Below are positions 34,952-44,083 of a stretch of DNA of 64,000 nt, piece by piece (positions within the stretch are counted from its first letter, which is position 1; the number at the start of each line of letters is the position of its first letter). The stretch comes from Gluconobacter morbifer G707. Lineage in GTDB: Bacteria; Pseudomonadota; Alphaproteobacteria; Acetobacterales; Acetobacteraceae. The notes beneath the pieces are model-generated. The model was not told the origin of the DNA. It ran no database searches and saw only the letters and a program-made list of their open reading frames with translations. Where the stretch lies: the NCBI RefSeq assembly GCF_000234355.1, contig NZ_AGQV01000001.1:496001-560000 (forward strand). Reading direction: 5' to 3'. The translations under genes and the position numbers were made by a program.

Positions 34952-36241
34952 ATGAGTCAGATAGGTAATATTTTTTACGGAAGCGGAAACACTCTGACAT
35001 CCAGCGGAAGTTATTCTCTTGATCCGGGAGCGGTCCTTGGGATTCTCGGAAATGGAGGACTGACCGTTGAATCGCAGGATGGCAGTCCTGTTGATGCGAC
35101 GATCACTCTTGTAGGGCTTCTGGACCTGCCTGTTACAGCAGCATCAACCTATAGTGTTACTGCGGATGCCAATACTGTTGTTGCAGTCACTGCCAGTTCG
35201 GTGGGTGCAGCGACGGTTACAGATCTTAATGCCGACGGCGGAACGATCGCTATTTCTGGTGGGCTGCTCTCTGCGCTGACCGGAACAACGGTCAATATCA
35301 CCAATGGCGGAACCTTCAGTGGCGCCGGCGCCATTTCTGTTGCCAGCGGCCTGACGATCAATTTCGGCGATGGGGGCGGTACGCTGAACCTGGCGGGATC
35401 TTCCGCGGGTATTGCGCTTCTGTCGGGGGCATCGATCAATGGCTTTGGCGCTGGCGACAAGATTATTGTCAGCAGCAATGGCGCGACAGCTACGGTGACG
35501 GACGTTTCCTATAGCAGCCTGCTGGGGACCTCCACGCTGACTTTCAGCAATGGAGATACGCTGTCTCTGGTCGGAGAATATACAGACCACGAAGATGGAA
35601 ACGGGACATATATTTCCACGGAAGCCGTTACTAACGGCGCCGGTACGGAACTCGTGGTTGCCTGTTTCTGCCGTGGTACGATGATCGGCACATCGGAAGG
35701 TGAGCGGTCTGTCGAAGATCTTCAGATCGGTGATCTGGTCCTGACGGTTTCGGGGAAGGCGGAGCCTGTCCGCTGGATCGGTCGTCGGAGCTATTCACGG
35801 CGGTTTGCCGCGCTCAATCCGGATGTCATGCCGGTCGTATTCCGCCAGGGTTCTCTTGGAAACGGTCTGCCGACACGGGATCTGTCTGTGTCGCCCAAGC
35901 ACGCCATGCTTCTTGATGGCGTCCTGATCCCTGCGGAAGCTCTTCTGTGCGGTACGGCCATCGCCCGTTCGTGGCAGAACAGTGATGTGGTGGAGTATTT
36001 CCACATCGAACTGGATGGGCATCAGGCTGTCTATGCCGAGGGCGCTCCTACCGAGAGCTTTGTCGATGATGGCAGCCGCCACATGTTCCATAATGTGGAT
36101 GAATACAAGGCGCTCTATCCCGACCGGGTCATGACCTCTGTTCGTTATTGTGCTCCGCGTCTTGAAGACGGGCGCGAACTTGAAGAAATCCGCCGTCGCC
36201 TGCGCGCGGTCAATGCGGATCAGGAAAAGCTTTCCGCCTGA
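34952..36241 (+). CDS. Hint (hedgehog/intein) domain surface protein
   Basis: 429 residues from the ATG at 34952, which has CAGGAG upstream; the frame is open to 34877. Residues 1-230 are Gly, Ser, Thr, Ala and Val-rich beta-repeat sequence (for example TVNITNGGTFSGAGAISVAS), typical of secreted adhesin passengers. At 238-240 (CFC) a Hint domain starts: CFCRGTMIGTSEG, then ERSVEDLQIGDLVLTVSGK, RWIGRRSYSRR and later LSVSPKHAMLLDG with conserved His. This Hint type is known from acetic acid and other alphaproteobacteria and is expected to self-process at the Cys. No classical signal peptide, so a type I system may export it. The glycosyltransferase starts 23 bases after its stop. Confidence 0.88.
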   Translation: MSQIGNIFYGSGNTLTSSGSYSLDPGAVLGILGNGGLTVESQDGSPVDATITLVGLLDLPVTAASTYSVTADANTVVAVTASSVGAATVTDLNADGGTIAISGGLLSALTGTTVNITNGGTFSGAGAISVASGLTINFGDGGGTLNLAGSSAGIALLSGASINGFGAGDKIIVSSNGATATVTDVSYSSLLGTSTLTFSNGDTLSLVGEYTDHEDGNGTYISTEAVTNGAGTELVVACFCRGTMIGTSEGERSVEDLQIGDLVLTVSGKAEPVRWIGRRSYSRRFAALNPDVMPVVFRQGSLGNGLPTRDLSVSPKHAMLLDGVLIPAEALLCGTAIARSWQNSDVVEYFHIELDGHQAVYAEGAPTESFVDDGSRHMFHNVDEYKALYPDRVMTSVRYCAPRLEDGRELEEIRRRLRAVNADQEKLSA

Positions 36242-36264
36242 CATCGATAGGGTCTGCATAACGC

Positions 36265-38256
36265 ATGTCGGAAAAAACGGACGGCGGGAAAGATTTTCCC
36301 GCCGTTCGAGGCCTCGTCGAGCGGGTCGACAGGGTCTCGATCAAAGGATGGGCCTGTGACGGGTCGGAACAGCCCGTCCGGCTGCGGCTTTACTGCAATG
36401 ATATTGTACTGGGTAGTGTAACCGCTGATCAGTACAGACCGGATCTTCAGGAAAGTGGTGGCGGTTCTGGTCATCACGGTTTCATTTTCATTGTCGAGGG
36501 AGGATTGCCTGCCGGAAGGCGGCTGAAAATCCGTGCCTGTCGCGAGGAAGATGAGGCTGAGCTCCCCGGCTCACCCTACAGGGTCGGGTTTCCGACCCTG
36601 GGAACGGCGCCGGCCGCTGTGTCGCCCGGCCGAAAGAGTGAAGGCAGCGGCTTCCTCGATATCGTGGAGCGTCGCCGCATCCAGGGCTGGACCTGGGACA
36701 GTCAGCAGCCGGAGAAGTCCTTTCTGGTCCAGATCATAGATAATGGTGAGGTTCTGGCGGAAACCGTTGCGAACCGTTTTCGTCCTGATCTGGAGAAGGC
36801 TGGTGTAGGGAGTGGACATTTCGGATTCAGTATTGTCCTGCCGACGGGGCTGACGCCGACCAGGCGGCATGTCATCCGGGTGATCCGTGAGGATGGTGTG
36901 GAACTGGATGGCTCCCCTCATGTTCTGGAGCCGCTTTCGGTATTCAATGATGAACTGCTCTGCTTCCTGCGGGCGGAAGCGCAGGCTGTCGGGTCACGGG
37001 AGGAACAGGAGCGCGTTGCAGCACTCTGTCTGGAAACAGCGTCAACGCTGCGGAAGTGTGCCAACAGGGATCTGACCCGCCATACAGACCTTGCCGTGGA
37101 CCGTGAACTGGCGCTGCGCCTGTGTGAAGAGGGCTCTGCTGTCCCTGATTCGCGGAGCAACATGAGGGCTCTGGTTGTGGATGCCCGCTACCCGGATCCG
37201 AACCGTGACGCCGGCTCGAACGCCATTCTGTCGCATATGAGGGCGCTCGTGGATCTGGGGTATGAGGTCTTCTTCACGGCGATGGGAGAAGGCAGGCCTG
37301 ACCAGGCGCGGATTGACGCGCTGATACGGGACGGAATTCAGCCGCTGCATGCTCCGCTGTTCGAGACGGTGGAAACCGTCATTCGTGGGCAGCCGAACAG
37401 CTTTGGTCTGATTTATCTTCATCGTGTGGAAGTCGCTCTCGCCTATATCGGGCTGGTTCGCCTGTATCAGAAACAGGCGCGCGTTCTTTTTTCGGTCGCG
37501 GATCTGTCCCATGTCAGGCTTCAAAGGCAGGCGGAAGAACTGGATGACCCTCTTGCCGAGGCCAATGCCAGACGGATGAAGACGCTTGAAAGAATATGTG
37601 CGATCCAGGCGGACGCAGTGATTACCCATTCTCCGGAAGAACTGCGCCTGCTTGGGGCGCTGGCTCCCCGGACGCCTGCTTTTGTTGTGCCATGGGCCGT
37701 TCAGACACCTCCGGTCTCTCCGCGTCTTGAAGGCAGACATGGCTGCATCTTTGTGGGGCATTACGGCCATCTGCCCAACGATGATGCGGCGATATGGCTG
37801 ATTCAGGAGATTGTGCCGCGTATTCATGAGAGGCGGCCGGATATTCCCTGCTATCTCGCAGGCTCTTACATGCCGGAACATCTTCGCAGTCTCGGGCGTG
37901 AGAATGTCACGATCCTTGGGTATGTTCCTGCTCTGGCTGATGCGCTGGCGAATGTGCGGGTCGGTCTGGCGCCCCTGCGGTTTGGCGCGGGCATCAAGGG
38001 GAAGGTGCTGGATATGCTGGGGCATGGTCTGCCGGTTGTCATGACGCCGGTTGCGGCGGAGGGGATCCCTTTGACGCCCGGTCTGGCAAAACTGGTCAGG
38101 CAGACGGCGGATGAGATCGCCGATTCCGTCATTGCCCTGCATGAAACCGATGATGCCGGCGGGTATGGGCGCGAAGGTGTTGCGTTTATCCGGGATCACT
38201 ACAGTGCGGCGGATGTCGTGCGGGCCATGCGGGAGGCGATTGCCGCTCTGTCGTAA
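36265..38256 (+). CDS. GT4-type glycosyltransferase with two N-terminal beta-domain repeats
   Basis: 663 residues. Residues about 16-104 and 129-219 are two copies of one roughly 90-residue domain: each has an [IK]GW[AT]xD turn early, then [YF]RPDL, then GxGSGHxGF. The catalytic part from about 300 has RALVVDARYPDPNRDAGSN, FVGHYGHLPNDDAA and the C-terminal nucleotide-sugar-binding LAPLRFGAGIKGKVLDMLGHG of the GT4 (GT-B) group. Residues 230-300 look helical. No membrane segment. It probably transfers a sugar to a surface protein or polysaccharide. Located directly after the Hint protein gene, which makes that protein or its export partner a candidate acceptor. The two-repeat front end is not part of usual GT4 enzymes. 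Confidence 0.85.
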   Translation: MSEKTDGGKDFPAVRGLVERVDRVSIKGWACDGSEQPVRLRLYCNDIVLGSVTADQYRPDLQESGGGSGHHGFIFIVEGGLPAGRRLKIRACREEDEAELPGSPYRVGFPTLGTAPAAVSPGRKSEGSGFLDIVERRRIQGWTWDSQQPEKSFLVQIIDNGEVLAETVANRFRPDLEKAGVGSGHFGFSIVLPTGLTPTRRHVIRVIREDGVELDGSPHVLEPLSVFNDELLCFLRAEAQAVGSREEQERVAALCLETASTLRKCANRDLTRHTDLAVDRELALRLCEEGSAVPDSRSNMRALVVDARYPDPNRDAGSNAILSHMRALVDLGYEVFFTAMGEGRPDQARIDALIRDGIQPLHAPLFETVETVIRGQPNSFGLIYLHRVEVALAYIGLVRLYQKQARVLFSVADLSHVRLQRQAEELDDPLAEANARRMKTLERICAIQADAVITHSPEELRLLGALAPRTPAFVVPWAVQTPPVSPRLEGRHGCIFVGHYGHLPNDDAAIWLIQEIVPRIHERRPDIPCYLAGSYMPEHLRSLGRENVTILGYVPALADALANVRVGLAPLRFGAGIKGKVLDMLGHGLPVVMTPVAAEGIPLTPGLAKLVRQTADEIADSVIALHETDDAGGYGREGVAFIRDHYSAADVVRAMREAIAALS

Positions 38257-38265
38257 GGGGAGGTT

Positions 38266-38310
38266 TCTGCGTGGAGCGCTGGCAGTTTTTTTTTGCAGGC
38301 TCCACGCAGA
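38266..38310. terminator. Terminator-like hairpin between glycosyltransferase and DUF815 genes
   Basis: Eleven-bp stem TCTGCGTGGAG (38266-38276) with its complement at 38300-38310; the 23-nt loop itself has nine T. Located between two convergent stops, so probably the shared 3' end. Confidence 0.55.
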
Positions 38311-38322
38311 TTGGTCGGTTTT

Positions 38323-39198
38323 TCAGGGCTGGGGCGAATGGACGCCGAGTTCCGCGCTCAGTTCGTTGATGAACTGGGACGCGACGCGCCCTGAGCGGCT
38401 GCCGCGGCTCATGGACCATTGCAGGGCGCGGCGATGCAGCGTTTCCCGGTCGACGGGAAGTTTCAGGTTGTCGGCGTAGGCATCCACGATGGCCAGGTAA
38501 TCATCCTGTGTGGCGCTGTAGAGGCCGATCCAGAGGCCGAAGCGGTCGGAGAGGGAGACTTTCTCCTCGATGGCCTCGGCGGGGTTGATCGCGCTGCCGG
38601 ACTCGTTCTCGATCATTTCGCGCGGCATGAGATGACGGCGGTTGGAGGTGGCATAGACCAGAACATTTTCCGGCCGGCCGCCAATTCCGCCATCCAGAAC
38701 GGATTTGAGGGATTTATAGTCGGCGTCCTGACTTTCGAAGGACAGGTCGTCACAGAACAGGATGCACCGGCGTTTCGTCTGGCGCAGGACGGCCAGAAGT
38801 TTTGGCAGCGTGGAGAGTTCGTCGCGCTGGATCTCGATCAGAGCCAGTGTCGCGCCTTTCCGGGCGCGCTGCTCGGCATTCACTGCGGCGACCGATGCTT
38901 TGACCAGGGAGGATTTCCCCATCCCGCGCGCGCCCCACAGCATCACGTTGTTGGCGGCGTAGCCTTCCGCAAAATGGCGGGTATTGGCCATGACCTGTTC
39001 CATCTGGCGCTGGACGCCGCGCAGAAGTCTCAGGGGGACGCCCGAGACTTTCTCGACCGGCGTCAGCGTGCCCAGCGCGGCCTGCCAGATGAAGGCGTCA
39101 TGATGGTTGAGAATATCGGCGCCGGGCGGCTTGGGGCTTATGCGCTCGAGGCTGTCTGCGATGCGTGTGAGGACGCTGAGCAGAGGGTGATCGGTCAT
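38323..39198 (-). CDS. DUF815-family AAA+ ATPase
   Basis: 291 residues from ATG 39198. Walker A is GARGMGKSSLVKA near residue 90, Walker B is CILFCDDLSFE, and sensor Asn/Arg are in VYATSNRRHLMPR. DUF815 proteins are widely conserved AAA+ ATPases of unclear role. The frame is open to 39408, but that region includes the yajC start on the other strand and lacks family similarity. The start-to-start gap to divergent yajC is about 115 bases. Confidence 0.9.
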   Translation of the reverse strand: MTDHPLLSVLTRIADSLERISPKPPGADILNHHDAFIWQAALGTLTPVEKVSGVPLRLLRGVQRQMEQVMANTRHFAEGYAANNVMLWGARGMGKSSLVKASVAAVNAEQRARKGATLALIEIQRDELSTLPKLLAVLRQTKRRCILFCDDLSFESQDADYKSLKSVLDGGIGGRPENVLVYATSNRRHLMPREMIENESGSAINPAEAIEEKVSLSDRFGLWIGLYSATQDDYLAIVDAYADNLKLPVDRETLHRRALQWSMSRGSRSGRVASQFINELSAELGVHSPQP

Positions 39199-39313
39199 GG
39201 GAATCGGTCCTGCGGGGAGAAAGGGGAAAGACAGGAAAACGTCACCGTCCTTGACGGGAGGCCACCGGACGATATGGTCCCCGCCAGCTTCACTCAAGAC
39301 TGGACCCGTATTC

Positions 39314-39658
39314 ATGAGCAGTCTGTTCATTTCTTCCGCGCAGGCCGCCGATGGCGGTGGTCTGCTGAGCAACCCGACGGTGTTGCAGTTCGCCCCGATG
39401 ATTTTCATCTTCGTGGTGTTCTATTTCCTGCTGATCCGTCCGCAGCAGCAGCGCCAGCGCAAGATCCGCGAAGAGCAGAATGCCCTGCGTCGCGGCGACA
39501 AGGTCGTGACGGCAGGCGGTATTGTTGGCGTCGTGCAGGCCACGCGTGATGATGCCAATGAGATCGATGTGGAAATCTCGCCGGGTGTCCGCGTGAAGAT
39601 TGTCCGCAGCACCATCACGACAATTCTGCCGCGCGAGAAGCCTGCCAACGATTCCTGA
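39314..39658 (+). CDS. yajC: Preprotein translocase subunit YajC
   Basis: 114 residues: a short N-terminal segment with QAADGGG, one membrane helix (APMIFIFVVFYFLLIRPQQQ) and a cytosolic domain with the diagnostic LRRGDKVVTAGGIVG. YajC associates with SecDF and SecYEG. In many alphaproteobacteria secD and secF follow, but here a terminator and sodB follow instead. The frame is open upstream to 39197; ATG 39314 gives the family N-terminus. Confidence 0.95.
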   Translation: MSSLFISSAQAADGGGLLSNPTVLQFAPMIFIFVVFYFLLIRPQQQRQRKIREEQNALRRGDKVVTAGGIVGVVQATRDDANEIDVEISPGVRVKIVRSTITTILPREKPANDS

Positions 39659-39681
39659 CCGTCGTTGACGCGATGTTCATG

Positions 39682-39717
39682 AAAAACGCCCCGCCGGAGG
39701 ACCGGTCGGGGCGTTTT
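39682..39717 (+). terminator. Terminator after yajC
   Basis: AAAACGCCCCG pairs with CGGGGCGTTTT around a loop that can itself pair partly (CCGG...CCGG). T-run is short (TTTT), but A and T flanks suit termination from both convergent genes. Confidence 0.75.
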
Positions 39718-39739
39718 CCGTTTCAGGCCGTCTGAAGGA

Positions 39740-40351
39740 TCAGGCGGACTTCAGTTCGGCTTCTGCAAACTCGTAGTTCGCCAGCTTGTCCAGATAGTTC
39801 GTGATGTAATCCGGGCGGCGGTTACGGAAGTCGAGGTAGTAGGCGTGTTCCCACACGTCCAGACCCAGCAGGGCCTTGCCTTGGCCTTCGGCCAGCGGGT
39901 TGGAGCCGTTGGCCGTCTTGGTTACGGCCAGCTTGCCGGACTTGTCGAGCACGAGCCATGCCCAGCCCGAACCGAACTGCGTGGCTGCGGCCTGCTTGAA
40001 GAGCTTCTTGAACTCTTCGACCGAGCCGAAATCCTCGACGATCTTCTTTTCAAGAGATGCCGGGATCTTGCCGCCTTTCGGGGAAAGGTTCTTCCAGAAC
40101 AGGATGTGGTTCCAGTGCTGGCCGGCATTGTTAAAGACCGGTGCGATGTCCGGCTTGCCGTAGGACAGGGCGATGATCTCTTCGAGCGACTTGCCGCCCA
40201 GCAGGTCCGGCTTGCTTTCCACGAAACCGTTCAGGGCCGTGACATAGGCCTGATGGTGTTTGTCATGGTGCAGTTCCAGCGTTTCCTGGCACATGCCGGC
40301 ACCGGCGAGAGCATTTTCCGCGTAGGGCAGGGGGGGTAGTTCAAAAGCCAT
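39740..40351 (-). CDS. sodB: Iron-type superoxide dismutase
   Basis: 203 residues. Metal ligands are His28 (LELHHDKHHQAYV), the His in AGQHWNHILFW and Asp/His in DVWEHAYYLDFRNRRPDY. The NNAGQHWNH and TQFGSGWAWL signatures resemble alphaproteobacterial Fe or cambialistic enzymes rather than Mn-SodA, but the metal is inferred. It detoxifies superoxide in the cytosol, sensible for a strongly aerobic acetic acid bacterium. The ATG has AAGGAG upstream. Confidence 0.94.
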   Translation of the reverse strand: MAFELPPLPYAENALAGAGMCQETLELHHDKHHQAYVTALNGFVESKPDLLGGKSLEEIIALSYGKPDIAPVFNNAGQHWNHILFWKNLSPKGGKIPASLEKKIVEDFGSVEEFKKLFKQAAATQFGSGWAWLVLDKSGKLAVTKTANGSNPLAEGQGKALLGLDVWEHAYYLDFRNRRPDYITNYLDKLANYEFAEAELKSA

Positions 40352-40419
40352 GATGTCACTCCTTGGCAGGGTAAGGCGAAAGACCCGTCCGTTCTAACGG
40401 GTGCTTCCGTCCATCGTTC

Positions 40420-41295
40420 TCATTTATGGGGCAGGTTGGCAACGCTATGTTCCATTGCCCCGATCAGCGCCGAATAATCGTCATCGGCATGCTGGCGGTT
40501 GGAGAGAGCCAGTGCCTGGTCCGATACTGCCATGGCAGGCATGAAAGCGCCGACCTTGCGTCCCGCATCGATCAGGAGTCCCATGTCCTTGGACATCAGG
40601 CGTGTCGGGAACTGGGACGAAAATGTGCGCTTCTGTGCCATGCCGAGCTTGCGCTTGTGGTGCGGGCTGACGACGCCGACCTGCTGGAGGGTATCAAACA
40701 CCACATCGCGGTCAATGCCGGCGGCCAGACCGTAGGTCACCGCTTCGGCGATGACGTTCAGCGTCGCGCCCATCACACCGTTGACCGCCAGTTTCAGACG
40801 TGCGGCCGAGCCGTGCGGTCCGGCATGGACGGTCAGTTTGCCGATGACGTCGAGAATCGGTTTTGCACGTTCGACGGTCTGTGCGTCTCCGCCGACCATC
40901 ATGACGAGTTCTCCTTTCTCGGCTTCCGGGGTGCTGCCGGACATGGGGGAGTCGAGAAGGGCGAACCCGTGATCCTTCGAAATCTTTGCGAAGGCGTCTG
41001 CCTGTTCGGGGGAAACGGTGGATGTATCCAGGACCAGCTTGTCGGGCGTCAGGCCGGCCAGTGCGCCATCGCTGCCGTTGAGGGAATGGTTTTCCGCGGC
41101 ATCATTGGGAACACAGAAAATGATGACATCGGAGGCTTCGGCAAGGGCTTTGGGGGAGGGAAGCATGTCCGTTCCGTCAGGGCTTTTGCCGGAAGGCGTG
41201 TAGGCGATGACGGGATATCCTGCTTTCTTGAGATTTGCGCCCATCCGGCTGGCCATCGCACCATATCCGATAAAACCGATTTTCGTATCCTTCAT
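40420..41295 (-). CDS. NAD(P)-dependent beta-hydroxyacid dehydrogenase
   Basis: 291 residues from ATG 41295, chosen because AAGGAG precedes it at the right distance; ATG 41313 would add six residues. The Rossmann motif is GYGAMA near residue 8, the substrate-binding loop [16 protein letters not shown] is the classical DxPxSG type, and the catalytic Lys lies in [12 protein letters not shown]. Reduces or oxidises a beta-hydroxy acid such as 2-hydroxy-3-oxopropionate or 3-hydroxyisobutyrate; exact substrate unknown. Divergent from msrP with a short shared upstream region. Confidence 0.87.
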   Translation of the reverse strand: MKDTKIGFIGYGAMASRMGANLKKAGYPVIAYTPSGKSPDGTDMLPSPKALAEASDVIIFCVPNDAAENHSLNGSDGALAGLTPDKLVLDTSTVSPEQADAFAKISKDHGFALLDSPMSGSTPEAEKGELVMMVGGDAQTVERAKPILDVIGKLTVHAGPHGSAARLKLAVNGVMGATLNVIAEAVTYGLAAGIDRDVVFDTLQQVGVVSPHHKRKLGMAQKRTFSSQFPTRLMSKDMGLLIDAGRKVGAFMPAMAVSDQALALSNRQHADDDYSALIGAMEHSVANLPHK

Positions 41296-41373
41296 GGAAA
41301 CTGGCTCCTTCATATGCGTTCAGTAATGTCACGCCTTACAGGTGCCAGAGTTCCCCCGGGCAGGAAATTGATC

Positions 41374-42318
41374 ATGGGTTCCTTCCGTTACACATTGCCG
41401 CGCCCGTCGGAAATTACGCCGCGTTCGGTCTATCTCTCGCGCAGGCACATGCTGGGGGGCGGAGCGGCTGCGCTGCTGGCGGCCATGAGCCAGTCAGCCT
41501 CCGCCGAGACGCTTCAGACCCATCCCGGGCCCTATTCGGCCGCGCTTCAGCCGACACCGAAGCCGAACGTGACGGGCTATAATAATTTCTACGAATTCGG
41601 CATGGGGAAGGATGATCCTGCCCTTCATGCGGACAGTTTCCATCCCCTGCCATGGACGCTCGAAATCGCGGGGCTCGTGAAAAAGCCGCAGCAGATAGAC
41701 GTTGGGGCGCTGCTTCGCTCTCCGGATATTGAAGAGCGGATCTATCGCATGCGCTGTGTGGAAGCGTGGTCGATGGTCATTCCGTGGGATGGTATTCCGC
41801 TTGCGAAAATCCTTCAGGCTGCGGAGCCTGATTCCCGCGCCCGCTATGTTGCTTTTGACAGTGTGCTCCGGCCTGCGGAAATGCCCGGGCAGGATTCTGG
41901 TCTTTCGGGTATTGAGTGGCCGTATGTGGAGGGGCTGCGGCTGGACGAGGCCATGAATCCCCTGACGCTGCTGGCGGTCGGGATTTACGGGGAGAGCCTG
42001 CCCAACCAGAACGGCGCGCCGATCAGGCTCGTCGTGCCTTGGAAATACGGTTTCAAGGGTATCAAGTCCATCCGCCGCATCCGGCTGGTCGAGGATCAGC
42101 CGCCAACGACATGGAACCGTCTGGCTCCGGATGAATATGGCTTTTATGCCAACGTCAATCCGCAGGTGGATCATCCGCGCTGGAGCCAGGCCAGTGAGCG
42201 GGTCATCGGTTCTGCGACCCTGTTTGGCGAGAAAAGGCAGCCGACGCTGATGTTCAATGGCTATGGGGAGCAAGTGGCGGGGCTGTATCGCGGTATGGAC
42301 CTGCATGCCAGTTTCTGA
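41374..42318 (+). CDS. msrP: Periplasmic methionine sulfoxide reductase, molybdenum catalytic subunit
   Basis: 314 residues from ATG 41374, with AGGAAATTG upstream. A twin-arginine signal ([17 protein letters not shown]) about 30 residues in directs folded export with its molybdopterin cofactor. The catalytic domain has [13 protein letters not shown], containing the Mo-ligand Cys, and [12 protein letters not shown]-like strands (here GLVKKPQ). It reduces oxidised Met in periplasmic proteins with electrons from MsrQ. The frame is open far upstream over the divergent dehydrogenase gene, which is not coding in this frame. Confidence 0.93.
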   Translation: MGSFRYTLPRPSEITPRSVYLSRRHMLGGGAAALLAAMSQSASAETLQTHPGPYSAALQPTPKPNVTGYNNFYEFGMGKDDPALHADSFHPLPWTLEIAGLVKKPQQIDVGALLRSPDIEERIYRMRCVEAWSMVIPWDGIPLAKILQAAEPDSRARYVAFDSVLRPAEMPGQDSGLSGIEWPYVEGLRLDEAMNPLTLLAVGIYGESLPNQNGAPIRLVVPWKYGFKGIKSIRRIRLVEDQPPTTWNRLAPDEYGFYANVNPQVDHPRWSQASERVIGSATLFGEKRQPTLMFNGYGEQVAGLYRGMDLHASF

Positions 42319-42949
42319 GCGACTGCCAGCAGGGATGCGGATGCTGCGTCGGCACTGGCGGATTGTCCTTTATCCGATCGGACTGGTACCTGCGGGATGG
42401 CTTCTCTGGCAGGGGCAGCATGGCCAGCTTGGCGCGGACCCGGTCAATGTCTTTGAGCGTTCGCTCGGATTATGGGCTTTCCGTTTTCTGACCCTGTGCC
42501 TGATGCTGGCGCCTCTGCGGGCGATTACGGGCATAAACCTGCTGCGATACCGCCGCCTGACGGGGCTGCTGGCTTTTTTCTATGCCCTGCTGCATTTCTG
42601 CGCCTATGTGGGGCTGGATATCCATTTTGACTGGCACGTCCTGTGGAAGGACATCACCAGCCGGCTGTTTCTGATTTTTGGCATGATGGCGCTGCTTCTG
42701 CTGTTTCCGCTGGCGCTGACGTCAAATGCTGCATCCATGCGCTGGCTGAAGCGGGGCTGGAAGCGGTTGCACTGGCTGATCTATCCGAGCGCCTGTCTGG
42801 CCAGCCTGCATTTCTTCCTGTCGTTCAAGACGCTGAACAGCACGACAGGATTTTACCTGAGTATCATGGCTGCTGTGCTGATGAGCCGTCTTCCGTTTGT
42901 GAAAAACTTCCTTCGGACTGTCAGGCGTCCGGGCGCAGGGCCCGTCTGA
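42305..42949 (+). CDS. msrQ: Heme b-containing membrane subunit MsrQ
   Basis: 214 residues from ATG 42305, which overlaps the msrP stop by 14 bases; internal ATGs at 42335 and 42341 are also possible. Six hydrophobic segments are visible, with conserved His in [23 protein letters not shown] and SLHFFLSF that would bind heme. MsrQ passes electrons from the quinone pool or Fre to MsrP. The operon msrPQ is classical. Its end overlaps the convergent UDG-like gene by 29 bases. Confidence 0.92.
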   Translation: MPVSERLPAGMRMLRRHWRIVLYPIGLVPAGWLLWQGQHGQLGADPVNVFERSLGLWAFRFLTLCLMLAPLRAITGINLLRYRRLTGLLAFFYALLHFCAYVGLDIHFDWHVLWKDITSRLFLIFGMMALLLLFPLALTSNAASMRWLKRGWKRLHWLIYPSACLASLHFFLSFKTLNSTTGFYLSIMAAVLMSRLPFVKNFLRTVRRPGAGPV

Positions 42950-43484
42950 TCTCCGGGATCAGGTCCGTCAGGGTCTGGTGTCTCCGGGTCAGAAGATCAG
43001 CCGGGGTGGTCGCATCCGGGAAATGGCAGCCATCCGCAAGGAGGAGGCCGTCGGGAAGGCGGGTGATGTGCCCGGGACGGAAATCCAGCCGCGACAGGGG
43101 GATGCCGCAGGCGCCCAGCACGGCAATATGGGCTGTAACGCCCAGTGTGAGCACCATGCGGAGCTGACGCATGGACTGTAGCTCCGCGCACAGCGCCATG
43201 CTGCGTTCCTGCAGGTCCGTCGGCAAGGGGAGGGCGTCGGCCGGCAGGTCGGCCATGACGGAGGTCAGGCGTCCTGTGATCTGGTTCTGCTGTGCGCCGG
43301 GTAGGCCCAGAACGATGTTACAGTCGCGCAGGAAGTCCGCGAGGATGGGAAAGGCCCGTTCCGGCTCCAGGCAGACGATCAGGATTTCTGCGGAAATTGG
43401 TCCGCTTCCTGATGACTCTGGCCCGGTTCCGGCCGCTGGAGGAGGGAGGGTGGATGCGGTTCCGGAATGGGCCTGAAGGGTCAT
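42921..43484 (-). CDS. Uracil-DNA-glycosylase-superfamily-like protein (tentative)
   Basis: 187 residues. After a low-complexity N-terminus, three segments line up by eye with family-4/5 uracil-DNA glycosylases. They are IVLGLPGAQQNQITGRL (compare GLAPxxHGANRTGR), LRMVLTLGVTAHIAVL (compare PRVVVALG...A), and LLADGCHFPDATTPADLLT (compare the SYHPSxxNTxxGxLT end motif, His retained). The usual four-Cys iron-sulfur pattern is not evident although five Cys are present. So it is either a divergent or inactive member, or an unrelated protein. Its ATG overlaps the stop of the NYN gene (ATGA), making a coupled pair. Treat the function as tentative. Confidence 0.55.
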   Translation of the reverse strand: MTLQAHSGTASTLPPPAAGTGPESSGSGPISAEILIVCLEPERAFPILADFLRDCNIVLGLPGAQQNQITGRLTSVMADLPADALPLPTDLQERSMALCAELQSMRQLRMVLTLGVTAHIAVLGACGIPLSRLDFRPGHITRLPDGLLLADGCHFPDATTPADLLTRRHQTLTDLIPEIRRALRPDA

Positions 43485-44083
43485 GAATCGCTGGTCTCGT
43501 CGCTGTTGATGTCGGCTGGATGACGGACCGGTGCCTGACGGACGCGGGGCTCGGCCTGGCGGCGCGTGAAGGAAGATGCGATGTCCCCCAGTTCCACGAA
43601 GCGGTCCGCCTGACGGCGCAGGTCGTCACCGATCATGGGCGGGGTGGAGCGCATCGAGGAGATGACGGTTACGCGCACGCCATGGGACTGCGCGGCCTCG
43701 ACGGCGCGCCGCAGGTCGGAATCCCCGCTGATGATCACGGCGTGATCGAGGCGGTTGGCCTGCTCCAGAAGATCCACGGTCAGTTCGACATCCATGTTTC
43801 CCTTGATACGGCGTCTTCCTGAATGATCCGTAAACTCCCGCGCATTTTTCAGAACGAGGTGATAACCGTTATAGGCCAACCAGTCGGTCAGCGGACGAAG
43901 GGGGGAGTAGTCGTCCGTTTCGGGCATGGCGGCGTAATAGAAGGCACGCTGGAACAGGCACTGGCTTTCAAAAAGGGTCCTCAGGCTGCGGAAATCCACC
44001 TCGAAACCGAGATTCCGGGCGGCATGGTGCAGACTTGCGCCATCGATAAAAAGAGCAGTACGTTCATTCTGGCGTAGAAGCAT
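43481..44083 (-). CDS. NYN-domain (LabA/DUF88-like) putative ribonuclease
   Basis: 200 residues. The NYN/PIN-like fold is seen in TALFIDGASLHHAARNLG (first Asp), RRIKGNMDVELTVDLL and IISGDSDLRRAVEAAQ (catalytic Asp set), then GVRVTVISS. Such domains are metal-dependent RNases. The C-terminal 40 residues are basic and polar. Upstream of the UDG-like gene with start-stop overlap. Divergent from rpoZ across 194 bases. Target unknown. Confidence 0.88.
   Translation of the reverse strand: MLLRQNERTALFIDGASLHHAARNLGFEVDFRSLRTLFESQCLFQRAFYYAAMPETDDYSPLRPLTDWLAYNGYHLVLKNAREFTDHSGRRRIKGNMDVELTVDLLEQANRLDHAVIISGDSDLRRAVEAAQSHGVRVTVISSMRSTPPMIGDDLRRQADRFVELGDIASSFTRRQAEPRVRQAPVRHPADINSDETSDS

Noticed and set aside
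36918-38199. Minus-strand frames inside the glycosyltransferase gene
   Set aside because: Complement of a well-supported coding sequence; no motifs.
39199-39408. N-terminal extension of the DUF815 gene
   Set aside because: It overlaps the divergent yajC start and shows no similarity to the family; ATG 39198 starts at the conserved part.
40426-41373. Long upstream extension of the msrP frame
   Set aside because: It runs antisense through the dehydrogenase gene. The Tat signal and ribosome site place the msrP start at 41374.
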